Assembly: GCF_000423185.1 (NCBI RefSeq)
Contig: NZ_AUHM01000001.1
Span: forward strand, 186,001-250,000
Direction: 5' to 3'
Source: Inquilinus limosus DSM 16000
Lineage (GTDB): Bacteria; Pseudomonadota; Alphaproteobacteria; DSM-16000; Inquilinaceae
DNA length: 64,000 nt
This document shows, in pieces, positions 1-9,335 of the stretch. Numbering within the stretch: the stretch's first letter is position 1; each line of letters opens with the position of its first letter. Position numbers and translations under genes: made by a program. The notes below the pieces were generated by a model. It ran no database searches. It had not been told where the DNA came from and was given only the letters and a program-made list of their open reading frames with translations.

Positions 1-316
1 TCACATAGTCGCCCAGCCAGTCCAGGCTGGTCACGGAGATCGGGCCCTGCAGGCCTGTGTCGCGCGCGGCGATCCGCCGCTCGACCGCCAGCGCCCCCTC
101 CTCCATCCGCTGCAGCCCGTCGATCAGCGCGGCGCAGAGCGGCGTCGGCGACAGCCCGCCGGCCGAGCGCTCGAACAGCTTGACGCCGATCCGGCGCTCC
201 AGCCCGTCCAGCCGCCGGCTGACCGTGGGCTGGGTGGTGCGCAACGCCCGCGCCGCGGCGCTGAGCGACCCGTGCCGGGCGACGGCGAAGGCGATCTTCA
301 GATCATCCCAATCCAT
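1..316 (-). CDS. LysR-type transcriptional regulator, N-terminal part (cut by window edge)
   Basis: Reads leftward off the edge, giving about 105 residues from MDWDDLKIAFAVARHGSLSA. The pattern of a LysR winged-helix domain is clear: a helix with AARAL, then TTQPTVSRRLDGLE as recognition helix, then KLFERSAGGLSPT as the wing. The ligand-binding domain lies outside the window, so the effector and targets cannot be judged. The ATG at 314-316 is chosen because family proteins begin about ten residues before the first helix. It is divergent from nothing: the neighbour at 464-1504 is on the same strand, upstream of it. Confidence 0.85.
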   Translation of the reverse strand, partial: MDWDDLKIAFAVARHGSLSAAARALRTTQPTVSRRLDGLERRIGVKLFERSAGGLSPTPLCAALIDGLQRMEEGALAVERRIAARDTGLQGPISVTSLDWLGDYV

Positions 317-368
317 GCATGAACTATACGGAACTGCATGGATCATGGAACAGGCCACGCCGAATTGG

Positions 369-444
369 CATGCCCGGGCTTGACCCGGGGCATCCAGACC
401 CCGTCGACGCTCTCTGGATTGCCGGGTCAAGCCCGGCAATGACA
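369..444. repeat. Dispersed palindromic repeat, family B, copy 1
   Basis: The left part contains TGCCCGGGCTTGACCCGGGG and the right part GCCGGGTCAAGCCCGGCAAT, which are near reverse complements around a short centre with CTCTGGAT. The same layout recurs at 15097-15172. It lies between the LysR and aldo-keto reductase genes and would form a long hairpin in RNA from either strand. It is interpreted as a REP-like element; no function is known from the sequence. Confidence 0.8.
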
Positions 445-463
445 GGGAAGAGCGGCTGTGCCC

Positions 464-1504
464 TTAGGGGCACGGATTGGGATACGCCGTGTGGATCTCC
501 TCGATGCCCTGCACCACCTCGGGCGACAGCTTCACCTCGGCCGCGGCGATGTCGGTGCGCAGCTGCTCCATCGAGGTGGCGCCGATGATCACCGAAGTCA
601 TGAACGGCCGCGACAGGGCATAGGCGATCGCCATCTGCGCCGGGTCCAGCCCGTGCTCCCGCGCCAAAGCGAGGTAGCGCCTGGTCGCCGGCTCGGCGTT
701 CGGCGTGTCGTAGCGCGACTTGCGCGCGTCGATCGAGCGGCGCGTGCCGGGCGGCACCTGGCCGTCGAGATACTTGCCGGTCAGCGTGCCGGCGGCGAGC
801 GGCGCGTAGCCGAGCAGCCCGACCTGCTCGCGATGGGCGCATTCGGCGAGACCCACCTCGAAGCTGCGGTTCAAGAGGTTGTAGGGGTTCTGGATCGACA
901 CCGGGCGCGGCAGGCCGAGGCGGTCCGACGCCTCGACGAAGCGCATCAGGCCCCAGGGCGTCTCGTTCGACAGGCCGACGTGTCGGATGCGGCCGGCCTT
1001 CACCTCCTCGGCCAGCGCCGCCAGCGTCTCCTCCGGCGCGACGAAGTCCTCGCCGGGGTCATGGGCGTAGCCGAGCTTGCCGAAGCTGTTCACCGAACGG
1101 TTCGGCCAGTGCAGCTGGTAGAGGTCGATCCAGTCGGTGCGCAGCCGCTTCAGGCTGGCCTCGACCGCCGCCTTGACGTTCCTGGCGTCGAGCCGCGGCT
1201 TGCCGTCGCGGATGTAGCTCAGATGCGCACCCGGGCCGGCGATCTTGGAGGCGAGGACCACCTGGTTGCGCTTGCCGGTCTTCGCGAACCAGCTGCCGAT
1301 GATCTCCTCGGTCCGGCCATAGGTCTCGGCCGTCGGCGGCACGGCGTACATCTCGGCCGTGTCCCAGAAGGTGACGCCGCGGTCGAGCGCGTAGTCCATC
1401 TGGGCGTGGCCCTCGGCCTCGGTGTTCTGCCGGCCCCAGGTCATGGTGCCGAGGCAGATCGCGGTGACGTCAAGGCCGGTGCGGCCGAGCGGACGCTGTT
1501 CCAT
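464..1504 (-). CDS. Aldo-keto reductase, Tas-like
   Basis: A 346-residue NADP(H)-dependent aldo-keto reductase with an intact TIM-barrel signature. The catalytic tetrad is readable as D48 and Y53 in DTAEMYAVPP, K87 in ASKIAGPG and H132 in LYQLHWPN. The length and the EMYAVPP segment match the E. coli Tas family rather than the xylose-reductase type. The C-terminal part has the usual SVIIGATSMEQL cofactor-binding stretch. The physiological carbonyl substrate cannot be told from sequence. It stands alone, about 80 bp from the convergent-facing esterase gene, so no operon partner helps. Confidence 0.88.
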   Translation of the reverse strand: MEQRPLGRTGLDVTAICLGTMTWGRQNTEAEGHAQMDYALDRGVTFWDTAEMYAVPPTAETYGRTEEIIGSWFAKTGKRNQVVLASKIAGPGAHLSYIRDGKPRLDARNVKAAVEASLKRLRTDWIDLYQLHWPNRSVNSFGKLGYAHDPGEDFVAPEETLAALAEEVKAGRIRHVGLSNETPWGLMRFVEASDRLGLPRPVSIQNPYNLLNRSFEVGLAECAHREQVGLLGYAPLAAGTLTGKYLDGQVPPGTRRSIDARKSRYDTPNAEPATRRYLALAREHGLDPAQMAIAYALSRPFMTSVIIGATSMEQLRTDIAAAEVKLSPEVVQGIEEIHTAYPNPCP

Positions 1505-1587
1505 CAGGGGCTCCGGGAGATCGGGTTTGTCTGACGATTTCCCGCTCTATAGCCGGAAACGGCGCCGGGCGGAACCGCGATGCGGCC

Positions 1588-2271
1588 TTATCCCGTCCGC
1601 GCCAGACCGCTCGACCGGATCAGCTCCACCACCGCCGGGGTGATGCGCTCGACGATCGCCTTCACGCCCGCGGCGTTGGGATGGATGCCGTCGCGCTGGT
1701 TCAGCGCCGCCATCGTCGCCACCCCGTCGAGGAAGAAGGGAAAGAGGGGCACGCCATGCGCCTTGGCCAGGTCGGGGAAGATCCGGTCGAAGGCCGCGGC
1801 ATAGGCCGGGCCGAGATTGGGGGCGGCGCGCATGCCGGCGAGGAGAGTCGGGATCTTCTCCTGCCCCAGCCGGGCCAGGATCTTGTCGAGATTGGCCCGG
1901 GTCACCGCCGGGTCGACGCCGCGCAGCATGTCGTTGGCGCCGAGCTCGACGATCGCGAGGTCGGGCTTGTCGGCCAGCGCCCAGTCCAGCCGGTCCACCC
2001 CGCCCGCCGTGGTGTCGCCCGACACGCCGCCGTTCAGCACCTGCACGTCGTAGCCCTCGGCCCGCAGCGCCGCCTCGAGCTGCGGCACGAAACCGTCCGC
2101 CGGGTCCAGCCCGTAGCCGGCCGTCAGGCTGTCGCCGAAGGCGAGGATGCGGATCGTTCCCGCTTGCGCCGCGCCGGGCACCACGGCCAGGGTGCACAGG
2201 GCCAGGATCGCCGCATTGAAAAGGCGCCGCGCGGCGCCATCTGTCCGGGGTCGACGGAAAGGGATGCGCAT
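1588..2271 (-). CDS. tesA: Periplasmic SGNH esterase / acyl-CoA thioesterase I (TesA-like)
   Basis: A 227-residue SGNH hydrolase. All four blocks are present: FGDSLTAGYG (nucleophile Ser), NGGVSGDTT, ELGANDMLRG and DGIHPNAAG (Asp and His). An N-terminal hydrophobic stretch ending VVPGAAQA looks like a cleavable signal peptide, so the enzyme probably acts in the periplasm on acyl esters or lysophospholipids. The start at 2271 overlaps the start of the divergent ABC gene at 2270. This is the same gene order as E. coli tesA-ybbA-ybbP, which supports the assignment. Substrate range is inferred from the family. Confidence 0.85.
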   Translation of the reverse strand: MRIPFRRPRTDGAARRLFNAAILALCTLAVVPGAAQAGTIRILAFGDSLTAGYGLDPADGFVPQLEAALRAEGYDVQVLNGGVSGDTTAGGVDRLDWALADKPDLAIVELGANDMLRGVDPAVTRANLDKILARLGQEKIPTLLAGMRAAPNLGPAYAAAFDRIFPDLAKAHGVPLFPFFLDGVATMAALNQRDGIHPNAAGVKAIVERITPAVVELIRSSGLARTG

Positions 2272-3025
2272 GGACGGGACTTCTCCTGCACCGCAGGCCG
2301 GCTCCGGGGCCGGAGCCGCCCCGCCCACCATCCGGCTGACGGATGTGCATCTTGAATTGGCGAGCGCGGCCGGCCCCGTCAACATCCTGCGCGGAATCGA
2401 CCTGTCCATCGGCGCCGGCGAGGTGGTGTCGATCGTCGGCCCCTCCGGCTCCGGCAAGTCGAGCCTGATGATGCTGATCGGCGGGCTGGAGCGGCCGACC
2501 CGCGGCACGGTCACGGTGGCCGGGCGCGAGCTGACGGCGCTGGGCGAGGACGCGCTGGCGCTGTTCCGGCGCGACCATGTCGGCATCGTGTTCCAGAACT
2601 TCCATCTGGTGCCGACCATGACGGCGCTGGAGAACGTCGCCATCCCGCTGGAATTCGCCGGCTTCGCCGACGCCTTCGACCGCGCGGCGGAGCGGCTGCG
2701 CGCCGTCGGCCTCGGCCATCGCCTGAGCCACTATCCCGGCCAGCTGTCGGGCGGCGAGCAGCAGCGCACCGCCCTGGCCCGCGCCTTCGCCACCGATCCC
2801 GACGTGATCCTGGCCGACGAGCCGACCGGCAATCTGGACGGCGAGACCGGCCGGCAGGTGATCGAGCTGATGTTCGATCTGACCCGCAGGCGCGGGGCCA
2901 CGCTGCTGCTGATCACCCACGACCCGGCGCTGGCGGCGCGCTGCGACCGCGTCGTCCGGCTGGTCGACGGCCGCATCACCGATGCCGGCCTGGCCCCCGC
3001 CGCCGTGCTGGCCAAGCTGCGATGA
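2270..3025 (+). CDS. ABC transporter ATP-binding protein (YbbA/LolD-like)
   Basis: A 251-residue ATPase with Walker A GPSGSGKS, signature LSGGEQQR, Walker [14 protein letters not shown] and switch His in LLITHDP. The [12 protein letters not shown] form is typical of the MacB/LolD/YbbA group that works with FtsX-type permeases. The start at 2270 is preferred over 2264 because AAGGG at 2259-2263 is then well spaced. It shares ATGA with the permease downstream (3022-3025), implying translational coupling and one complex. Family members move lipids or other hydrophobic substrates; the substrate here is unknown. Confidence 0.88.
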   Translation: MDGTSPAPQAGSGAGAAPPTIRLTDVHLELASAAGPVNILRGIDLSIGAGEVVSIVGPSGSGKSSLMMLIGGLERPTRGTVTVAGRELTALGEDALALFRRDHVGIVFQNFHLVPTMTALENVAIPLEFAGFADAFDRAAERLRAVGLGHRLSHYPGQLSGGEQQRTALARAFATDPDVILADEPTGNLDGETGRQVIELMFDLTRRRGATLLLITHDPALAARCDRVVRLVDGRITDAGLAPAAVLAKLR

Positions 3026-5541
3026 GCTGGCGGATCGCCGCCCGCCTGGCCCGGCGCGAGCTGCGCGGCGGCCTGAAGGGCTTCCGCATCTTCCTGGCCT
3101 GCCTGGCGCTGGGCGTCGGCGCCATCGCCGCGGTGCAGTCGGTCGCCGACGGCATCCGCCGCAGCATCGCCGAGGACGGCCAGGCGATCCTGGGCGGCGA
3201 CATCGAGCTGCACCGGCTGTACCAGCCGGCGACGCCGCAGGAGCGGGCGCAGTTCGAGGCCGCCGGCCGGGTGTCGGAGGTGGTCGAATCCCGCGGCATG
3301 GCCCGCAACCCGCGGGACGAGGCCACGACCCTGGTCGAGCTGAAGGCCGTGGACGGTGCCTATCCGCTGTACGGCCGGATGGAGCTGGAGGGCGGCGGCG
3401 CGCTGCAGGCGGCGCTGGCGCAGCGCGACGGCGTCTGGGGCGCGGTCGCCGACCCCGAGGTGGCGGCGAAGCTGGGCCTGCCGGCCGACGGCCGGATCGC
3501 GGTCGGCGACGCGGTGTTCGAGCTGCGCGGCACCATCGCGCGCGAGCCGGACAAGGCCGCCGGCGGCCTCGCCATCGGGCCGCGGCTGATGATCGCCCGC
3601 GCGGCGCTGGAGTCGACCGGGCTGGTCCAGCCCGGATCGATGCTGTCCTACGATTACCGCCTGGCGCTGCCGCCCGGCAGCGACGTCCGCGGTGTCGCCG
3701 AGCGGCTGAAGGCGCAGCATGCCGACGCCAACTGGCGGGTGCGCGACGACCGCGACGCGGCGCCGTCGCTGCGGCGGACGATCGACCAGCTGACCATGTA
3801 CCTGACCCTGGTCGGGCTGACCGCCCTGCTGGTCGGCGGCGCAGGGGTCGGCAATGCCGTGCGCGCCTGGCTGGACGCGCGCTTGGCCACCATCGCCACG
3901 CTGAAATGCCTGGGCGCGCCCGGGCGGCTGATCTTCCAGACCTATCTGCTGCAGGTGCTGGTGCTGGCCGGCCTCGGCATCGCCATCGGCCTGGTGATCG
4001 GGATCGCGGCGCCCTCGGCCGTCGCCGCCCTGATCCAGGGGCTGCTGCCGGTCGAGGCCCGGATTGGGGTCTATCCCGGCGCCCTGCTGCTGGCCGCCGG
4101 CTTCGGCCTGCTGACCGCGCTGACCTTCTCGCTGTGGCCCCTGGCCCGCGCCGCCCGCATTCCGGCCGCGGCGCTGTTCCGTGACCGGGTGGCGCCGCGC
4201 CATATCCGCCCGGCGCCACCTTTCGTCGTCCTCACCGGCCTCTGCGCCGCGGCCCTGGCCGGGCTGGCCGTCGCCACGGCGGCGGATCCGAGGCTGGCGG
4301 CGATCTTCGTCGGCGGGGCCATTGCCGCCATCCTGCTGTTCACCGGCACCGCGCTCGGCGTCATGGCGCTGTCCCGCCGCGCCCCCCGCCCCCGCCGGCC
4401 GGGGCTGCGGCTGGCGCTGGCCAACCTGCACCGGCCGGGCGCGCCGACGCCGCAGATCGTGCTGTCGCTCGGGCTGGGACTGACCGTTCTGGCGGCGATC
4501 GCGCTGATCCAGGGCAATATGGACCGGCAGATCCGCGACAGCCTGCCCGACCAGGCTCCGTCCTTCTTCTTCGTCGACGTGCAGAAGTCGCAGAAGGAGC
4601 AGTTCGACGGCCTGATCCACGGCACGCCCGGCGCCGCCGATCTGAAAGAGGTGCCGAGCCTGCGCGGCCGCATCGTGGCGGTGAACGGCGTGCCGGCCGA
4701 GAAGGCCGTGGTCGATTCGGGCAAGGCCGGCTGGCTGCGTGGCGACCGCGGCGTCACCTACGCCACGGCGATGCCGGAGAAGGACAAGCTGCTGCAGGGC
4801 GAATGGTGGCCGGCCGGCTATGACGGCCCGCCGAAGGTCTCGGTCTACAAGGACATCGCCGACGCCCTCGGGCTGAAGCCGGGCGACCGGCTGACGGTGA
4901 ACGTGCTGGGCCGCGACATCGAGGCCGAGGTCGCCAATATCCGCGACATCGACTGGAGCACGCTGGGCATCAACTTCACCCTGATCATGTCGCCGAGGCC
5001 GCTGTCGGCGGCGCCGCACACCTGGCTGGCCACGGTCAAGGTGCCGGCGGCCGAGGAGCTGGCGCTGCAGAAGGCCGTGGCCGAGGCCTTCCCCAATGTC
5101 ACCGCGGTGCGCCTGAAGGACGCGCTGGAGACGGTGAACGCGCTTCTGTCCCAGATCGGGGCGGCGGTGCGGTCGACCGCCGGCGTCACGCTTCTGGCCG
5201 GCGCCCTGGTGCTGGCCGGGGCGGTGGTGGCGGGCCACCGCCGCCGGATCTATGACGCGGTGGTGCTGAAGGTGCTGGGCGCGACCCGCGGCGACGTGCT
5301 GCGCGCCTTCCTGATCGAATACGGCCTGCTGGGCCTGCTGACGGCGGTCATCGCCTGCGCGCTGGGCAGCGTCGCCGCCTGGGCGGTGCTGACCTTCGTG
5401 ATGGAGATCGACTGGACCTTCCTGCCGCTGACCCTGCTGGGCACCGCCGCCCTCTGCGTCGCCATCACCCTCGGCTTCGGCTTTCTCGGCACCTGGGTGG
5501 CGCTCGGCCAGAAAGCGGCGCCGCTGCTGCGGAACGAGTGA
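3022..5541 (+). CDS. FtsX-family ABC permease (YbbP-like)
   Basis: An 839-residue membrane protein with the layout of the long FtsX-like permeases: one N-terminal transmembrane helix (about residues 20-40), a large periplasmic region, a block of three helices near 255-375, a second pair of helices near 395-445, a second periplasmic region, and a C-terminal three-helix FtsX block near 710-830. The duplication of the FtsX block is typical of YbbP. It overlaps the ATPase gene by 4 bp, so the two should form a transporter, with TesA made divergently. The substrate is unknown. Confidence 0.85.
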   Translation: MSWRIAARLARRELRGGLKGFRIFLACLALGVGAIAAVQSVADGIRRSIAEDGQAILGGDIELHRLYQPATPQERAQFEAAGRVSEVVESRGMARNPRDEATTLVELKAVDGAYPLYGRMELEGGGALQAALAQRDGVWGAVADPEVAAKLGLPADGRIAVGDAVFELRGTIAREPDKAAGGLAIGPRLMIARAALESTGLVQPGSMLSYDYRLALPPGSDVRGVAERLKAQHADANWRVRDDRDAAPSLRRTIDQLTMYLTLVGLTALLVGGAGVGNAVRAWLDARLATIATLKCLGAPGRLIFQTYLLQVLVLAGLGIAIGLVIGIAAPSAVAALIQGLLPVEARIGVYPGALLLAAGFGLLTALTFSLWPLARAARIPAAALFRDRVAPRHIRPAPPFVVLTGLCAAALAGLAVATAADPRLAAIFVGGAIAAILLFTGTALGVMALSRRAPRPRRPGLRLALANLHRPGAPTPQIVLSLGLGLTVLAAIALIQGNMDRQIRDSLPDQAPSFFFVDVQKSQKEQFDGLIHGTPGAADLKEVPSLRGRIVAVNGVPAEKAVVDSGKAGWLRGDRGVTYATAMPEKDKLLQGEWWPAGYDGPPKVSVYKDIADALGLKPGDRLTVNVLGRDIEAEVANIRDIDWSTLGINFTLIMSPRPLSAAPHTWLATVKVPAAEELALQKAVAEAFPNVTAVRLKDALETVNALLSQIGAAVRSTAGVTLLAGALVLAGAVVAGHRRRIYDAVVLKVLGATRGDVLRAFLIEYGLLGLLTAVIACALGSVAAWAVLTFVMEIDWTFLPLTLLGTAALCVAITLGFGFLGTWVALGQKAAPLLRNE

Positions 5542-5655
5542 GGCCTCGCCGGACGGGTGCGGAACCATTCGACGCGGGCCGGACATGTTGTATCCTGGCC
5601 CTACGCTGCCAATATTCCAGCTGCGTGGTTCTTCACCACCCTAGAGGACTTCGAG

Positions 5656-6408
5656 ATGGCCTTCGATCCACAGGGCCGTTACGCAACACCGGGCGCCGGC
5701 GCGCGCACCATCGAGCGTGCGGCGTTCGACGAGGGTCTGCGGCAGTACATGCTGCGGATCTACTGGTACATGGCCGGCGGCCTGCTGGTCAGCGGCCTCA
5801 CCGCCGCGCTGGTGATGTTCACCCCGCTCGGCGGCGCCTTCCTGGCGGTCAACGCCTTCGGGGGGATCGGCCTCACCGGGCTGGGCTGGGTGGCGCTGCT
5901 GGCGCCGATCGGCCTCATCCTCTGGATGAGCTTCGGCATCCGCTCGATGAGCGCATCGACGCTGCAGGCGCTGTACTGGGCGTTCGTGGCGCTGCAGGGC
6001 GTCGGCCTGGCGCCGGTGCTGCTGGCCTATACCGGCGAGAGCGTGGTCCGGGTGTTCTTCATCACCGCGGCCTCCTTCGCGGGCTTGAGCCTGTACGGCT
6101 ACACCACCAAGCGCAGCCTGTCGGGCTTCGGCTCGTTCCTGGTGATGGGCCTGTTCGGCCTGATCATCGCCAGCCTGGTCAACATCTTCCTGGCCTCCAG
6201 CGGACTGTCCTTCGTCATCAGCGTCATCGGCGTCCTGGTCTTCGCCGGCCTGATCGCCTACGACACCCAGCGGCTGAAGGAGCAGTATGCCGACGGCCTC
6301 GGCCACGAGGTCGAGACCAAGACCGCGGTCTGGGGCGCGCTGAGCCTGTACCTGGACTTCCTGAACCTGTTCCTGTTCCTGCTGCGGCTGCTCGGCAACC
6401 GCAACTGA
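5656..6408 (+). CDS. Bax inhibitor-1 / YccA family membrane protein
   Basis: A 250-residue protein with a hydrophilic N-terminus (MAFDPQGRYATPG) followed by about seven hydrophobic helices. It ends in LSLYLDFLNLFLFLLRLLGNR, the characteristic end of the bacterial BI-1 (UPF0005) family, and has the conserved IAYDTQRLKEQY segment before the last helix. AGAGGA at 5643-5648 precedes the ATG at good spacing. Relatives are inner-membrane proteins: E. coli YccA modulates FtsH and B. subtilis YetJ is a pH-sensitive calcium leak channel. Function here is inferred only at family level. Confidence 0.9.
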   Translation: MAFDPQGRYATPGAGARTIERAAFDEGLRQYMLRIYWYMAGGLLVSGLTAALVMFTPLGGAFLAVNAFGGIGLTGLGWVALLAPIGLILWMSFGIRSMSASTLQALYWAFVALQGVGLAPVLLAYTGESVVRVFFITAASFAGLSLYGYTTKRSLSGFGSFLVMGLFGLIIASLVNIFLASSGLSFVISVIGVLVFAGLIAYDTQRLKEQYADGLGHEVETKTAVWGALSLYLDFLNLFLFLLRLLGNRN

Positions 6409-6427
6409 CGGAGCCGGCACCATCATG

Positions 6428-6462
6428 CGAAGCCCGGCGGTTCCCGCCGGGCTTCGTCTTTC
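6428..6462 (+). terminator. Rho-independent-like terminator after the BI-1 gene
   Basis: CGAAGCCCGGCGG at 6428-6440 and its perfect complement at 6444-6456 form a 13-bp stem with a TTC loop, followed by TCTTTCC. It starts 20 bp after the stop of the membrane protein gene. It also argues that the phosphatase begins after it, at 6479. Confidence 0.75.
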
Positions 6463-6478
6463 CGGACGCCCAACCTCC

Positions 6479-7156
6479 ATGGACATGACCCAAGCCGTTC
6501 CCGACCAACCGCGAAAGGGCCGCGGCCGCCTGGCCGACGCGCTGGACAGCTGGATCGTCGACCATTGCGTGTTCCGGACCTTCGTCAACACCCGGGTCGA
6601 GATCGCGCCGGGCGTCTGGCGCTCGGGCCAGCCGCTGCCCTACCAGATCCGCGGCATGGCCCGCGACGGCATCCGCACCATCGTCAACCTGCGCGGCCCG
6701 CGCGACTGCGGCTCCTACCGCCGCGAGGCCGAGGCCTGCCGCCGTCACGGCATCACCCTGATCGACATCGCCACCAAATCGCGCGACGCGCCGAAGCTGA
6801 GCGTGCTGCGGCAGATCCGGCAGGCGCTGGAGACGGCGGAGCACCCGATCCTGTTCCACTGCAAGTCCGGCTCGGACCGCGCCGGGCTGATGGCGGCGCT
6901 GTACCTGATCACCCGCGGCAATCGCCCGGCGGCCGAGGCGCTGAAACAGCTGCACTGGCGCTACCTGCACTTCAAGAAGTCGCCGACCGGCGTGCTGGAC
7001 CGCTTCATCGAGGCCTATGCCGAAGCCAATGCGCGCGAGCCGATCGGCTTCTGGGACTGGGTCGAGCAGGGCTACGACCGCAAGGCGGTGAAGGCCTCCT
7101 TCACCCCGAGCGGCATCGCCACCATCATCGTTGACGGGCTGTTGGGGCGGGAGTGA
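6479..7156 (+). CDS. Cys-based protein phosphatase (dual-specificity/tyrosine-type)
   Basis: A 225-residue protein with the phosphatase P-loop HCKSGSDRAG (Cys128, Arg134) and an upstream TIVNLRGPRD segment typical of DSP-like phosphatases. The Cys-x5-Arg loop followed by LMAALYLI fits the small prokaryotic dual-specificity group. An upstream in-frame ATG at 6425 is rejected because it would run through the terminator hairpin. Expected reaction: hydrolysis of phosphate monoesters from protein Tyr/Ser/Thr or a small molecule. No kinase or clear partner is adjacent. Confidence 0.8.
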   Translation: MDMTQAVPDQPRKGRGRLADALDSWIVDHCVFRTFVNTRVEIAPGVWRSGQPLPYQIRGMARDGIRTIVNLRGPRDCGSYRREAEACRRHGITLIDIATKSRDAPKLSVLRQIRQALETAEHPILFHCKSGSDRAGLMAALYLITRGNRPAAEALKQLHWRYLHFKKSPTGVLDRFIEAYAEANAREPIGFWDWVEQGYDRKAVKASFTPSGIATIIVDGLLGRE

Positions 7157-7214
7157 GGCGGCTTCCTGCAGGTCCGAATTCGGTCTATATTCGGGCCGAA
7201 GCAAGGAGGCCGCG

Positions 7215-7499
7215 ATGAAGCTGTCCGACCGCATCAAGCCGATCAGTTACTTGAAGGCCCATGCCCCGGAGGTCATCCAAGGGCTGCGGGAGGGGCAGGA
7301 GCCCTTCATCATCACCGTCAACGGCGAGGCCAAGGCGGTGCTGCAGGACATCAACAGCTATGAGCAGACCCAGGAGACGCTGGCGCTGCTGAAGATTCTG
7401 GCGCTGGGCGAACGGGACTATGAAGCAGGCAAGTTCCGGCCGGCCGAGGATGTGTTTGCCGACCTGAGAGCCCGCCTCGAGGCCCGCCTCAAGGATTGA
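7215..7499 (+). CDS. Phd/YefM-type antitoxin
   Basis: A 94-residue protein with the Phd/YefM N-terminal DNA-binding pattern (MKLSDRIKPISYLKAHAPEVI, then PFIITVNGEAKAVLQDINSYEQ) and a charged C-terminal tail that would wrap the toxin. AAGGAGG at 7203-7209 is an excellent ribosome binding site. It lies 4 bp before the ParE/RelE-family gene, the standard antitoxin-first order. The promoter region just upstream contains GGTCCGA and TCGGGCC facing each other with one mismatch (7170-7197), a possible autoregulatory site. Confidence 0.88.
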   Translation: MKLSDRIKPISYLKAHAPEVIQGLREGQEPFIITVNGEAKAVLQDINSYEQTQETLALLKILALGERDYEAGKFRPAEDVFADLRARLEARLKD

Positions 7500-7503
7500 T
7501 CCC

Positions 7504-7833
7504 GTGTCGTTGCCGGTCATCGTGCTGCGGGAAGCGGAACGGGACCTCGAAGACATCGTCGATTTTATCGCCGATCACGATTCGGCGGAGAATGCTCGCC
7601 ATATCCTCCAATCGCTGGACGATGTGATCCGGCGGCTGGCGAATCTGCCGTCCCGTGGCAACATCTCGAAGGAACTGCGCGCCCTCGGACTGGTCCAGTT
7701 CCGCGAGGCACACTACAAGCCCTATCGTATCGTCTATCGGGTCCATGAAGACGCGGTGGTCGTCCATTGCGTCGCGGACGGACGTCGCGACATGCAGCGC
7801 CTGCTGCAACGCCGGCTGCTGGGCGAACCCTGA
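7504..7833 (+). CDS. ParE/RelE-superfamily toxin
   Basis: A 109-residue protein starting from GTG at 7504. The fold signature is readable: LREAERDLEDIVDFIADHDSAENA (two-helix hairpin), then NLPSRGNISKELRALG, then YRIVYRVHEDAVVVHCVADGRRDM (central strands). These match the ParE/RelE fold. Without structural alignment, a choice between gyrase poison (ParE) and ribosome-dependent RNase (RelE) cannot be made, though the YRIVYRVHEDAVVV stretch looks closer to ParE. It is probably translated from the antitoxin message. Confidence 0.85.
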   Translation: MSLPVIVLREAERDLEDIVDFIADHDSAENARHILQSLDDVIRRLANLPSRGNISKELRALGLVQFREAHYKPYRIVYRVHEDAVVVHCVADGRRDMQRLLQRRLLGEP

Positions 7834-7841
7834 CCTGAATC

Positions 7842-7874
7842 GAAAGGGCGCGGCCGAGACCTCGCCCTTTCCCG
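7842..7874. terminator. Hairpin terminator between convergent genes
   Basis: GAAAGGGCG at 7842-7850 and CGCCCTTTC at 7863-7871 form a 9-bp stem around a 12-nt loop. It lies between the toxin stop (7833) and the end of the convergent gene at 7900. The short T-run inside the right arm favours use by rightward transcripts. Confidence 0.6.
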
Positions 7875-7899
7875 TTTCCGTCCCTAAACCCGGCTCTTC

Positions 7900-8967
7900 T
7901 TACGCGTAGTGCTGGCCGAAGCGGTTGGCCAGGAAGTCGGAGAGGTTCGCCTGCTCCTGCCGCACGAAGCCCTGCTGCGGCAGCTTGCCGGCGCGGTGCA
8001 GGTCGACCATGGCGCAGATGCCGGCCGCGGTCGTCACCTGGATCGCGCTCCACAGCTGGCCGCCGATCTCCTTGGCGTAGACCTTCTTGGCGTAGGTCTC
8101 CTGCATCAGCCGGCCTTCCTTCCTGCCCCAGGCGGTGACGAAGATCAGGACCACGTCCTGCTTGGTCATCGGGATCGACGCCTCGAGCACGTCCTTGAGG
8201 ATGTCGCGGCGCTGCGACAGCTGCAGCTCGTTGACGAGCAGCTTGACGATGTCACGGTGCCCCGGATAGCGCACGGTCTTGTAGTTCAGGAACTTGACCT
8301 TGCCCTCCAGCGTCTCGCACAGCGTGCCGAGGCCGCCCGAGGTGTTGAACGCCTCGTAGTCGATGCCGTCGAGCGAGATGTGCTCCATGCCCTCGAGCGG
8401 CAGCACCTCGCGCAGCTCGCCCTCATGGATCGCCTCGCAGGGATTGCAGTACTCGTTGATCAGCCCGTCGGTCGACCAGGTCAGGTTGTACTTCAGCGCG
8501 TTCGACGGATAGACCGGCAGGGCGCCGACGCGCATGTGCAGCGTGTGCAGCTCGTCGAAACGCTTGGCCAAGTCGTAGCCGACGATCGAGATGAAGCCCG
8601 GCGCCAGGCCGCATTGCGGGGTGAAGGCCGTCTTCGCGCCTTCGGCCAGCGCCTTGACCCGGCGGGTGCTCTCGACGTCCTCGGTCAGGTCGAAGTAGTG
8701 AGCGCCACGGTCCCTCGCCGCCTCGGCGATCAGCGGCGTCAGGTGGAACGGCGCGGCCGAGATCACGACGTCGTGGCCGGACACGGCGTCGCGCAGCGCC
8801 TGCGGGTCGTCGAAGCGCAGCTGGCGCTTGGCGACCCCGGCGTCGAGCCGGTCGAGCGTGCCCTGGTCCTGGTCGCCGACGGTGAGATCGTAGTCGCCGG
8901 TGGCGGTCAGCAGGGCGGTGATGCAGGTGCCGATCTTGCCGCCGCCGAGCAGCAGAACCTTGGTCAT
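7900..8967 (-). CDS. Saccharopine dehydrogenase-like NAD(P)-binding oxidoreductase
   Basis: A 355-residue protein. The N-terminus MTKVLLLGGGKIGTCIT is a Rossmann dinucleotide-binding motif, followed by VGDQDQ at the end of strand two. The middle (CGLAPGFISIVGYDLAK) and TVRYPGH segments are typical of the saccharopine dehydrogenase/lysine 6-dehydrogenase-like family. The expected reaction is reversible oxidation at a secondary amine of an amino acid, but the substrate cannot be assigned. It is a single gene. About 370 bp upstream (8968-9335) hold no gene, only its promoter region and a family A repeat. Confidence 0.8.
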   Translation of the reverse strand: MTKVLLLGGGKIGTCITALLTATGDYDLTVGDQDQGTLDRLDAGVAKRQLRFDDPQALRDAVSGHDVVISAAPFHLTPLIAEAARDRGAHYFDLTEDVESTRRVKALAEGAKTAFTPQCGLAPGFISIVGYDLAKRFDELHTLHMRVGALPVYPSNALKYNLTWSTDGLINEYCNPCEAIHEGELREVLPLEGMEHISLDGIDYEAFNTSGGLGTLCETLEGKVKFLNYKTVRYPGHRDIVKLLVNELQLSQRRDILKDVLEASIPMTKQDVVLIFVTAWGRKEGRLMQETYAKKVYAKEIGGQLWSAIQVTTAAGICAMVDLHRAGKLPQQGFVRQEQANLSDFLANRFGQHYA

Positions 8968-9231
8968 GACGCCTCTCCTTCAGACGGACGCCCCGGCGGT
9001 CGGCGCCGGGGCGGTGCGGATGGCGCCGTCTCTACACCCGCCGAAAAGCCGCAGAAAGCCTTGTGTCCCGGCGTTCCGGAAGGTGCGCGGGACGGCCGGG
9101 CGACCTTCGAGTCGCCGGTGGATCGGAGGAAGCGAGCAAGTTAATTAGCCGGTCAAAATTCGGCTATCGGAGGGAACTGAACACTGATTCTCAGTGGAAC
9201 CAGCACAACCACTTCAGCCATTCCGTTCAAT

Positions 9232-9317
9232 GTCATGGCGAGCCCCGAAGGGGCGTGGCCATCCAGGACAGCTCGCATGGCCCTGGATGGCCGCGGCGCT
9301 GCGCGCCTCGCCATGAC
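9232..9317. repeat. Dispersed palindromic repeat, family A, copy 1
   Basis: It opens with GTCATGGCGAGCCCCGAAGG and closes with CTCGCCATGAC, with GTGGCCATCC and GGATGGCC in the interior, so the 86 bp is an interrupted palindrome. Relatives are at 24079-24161 (opposite orientation) and 63613-63694. It sits in a gene-free stretch (8968-9335) in which nothing else is evident. Confidence 0.85.
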
Positions 9318-9335
9318 GAATGGGCGAAGATCCCG

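Noticed and set aside
1547-5586. Long leftward open frames (890 and 951 codons) opposite the ABC/FtsX genes
   Set aside because: Low-complexity Arg/Pro/Gln-rich translations with no motifs, antisense to genes having clear Walker and membrane features.
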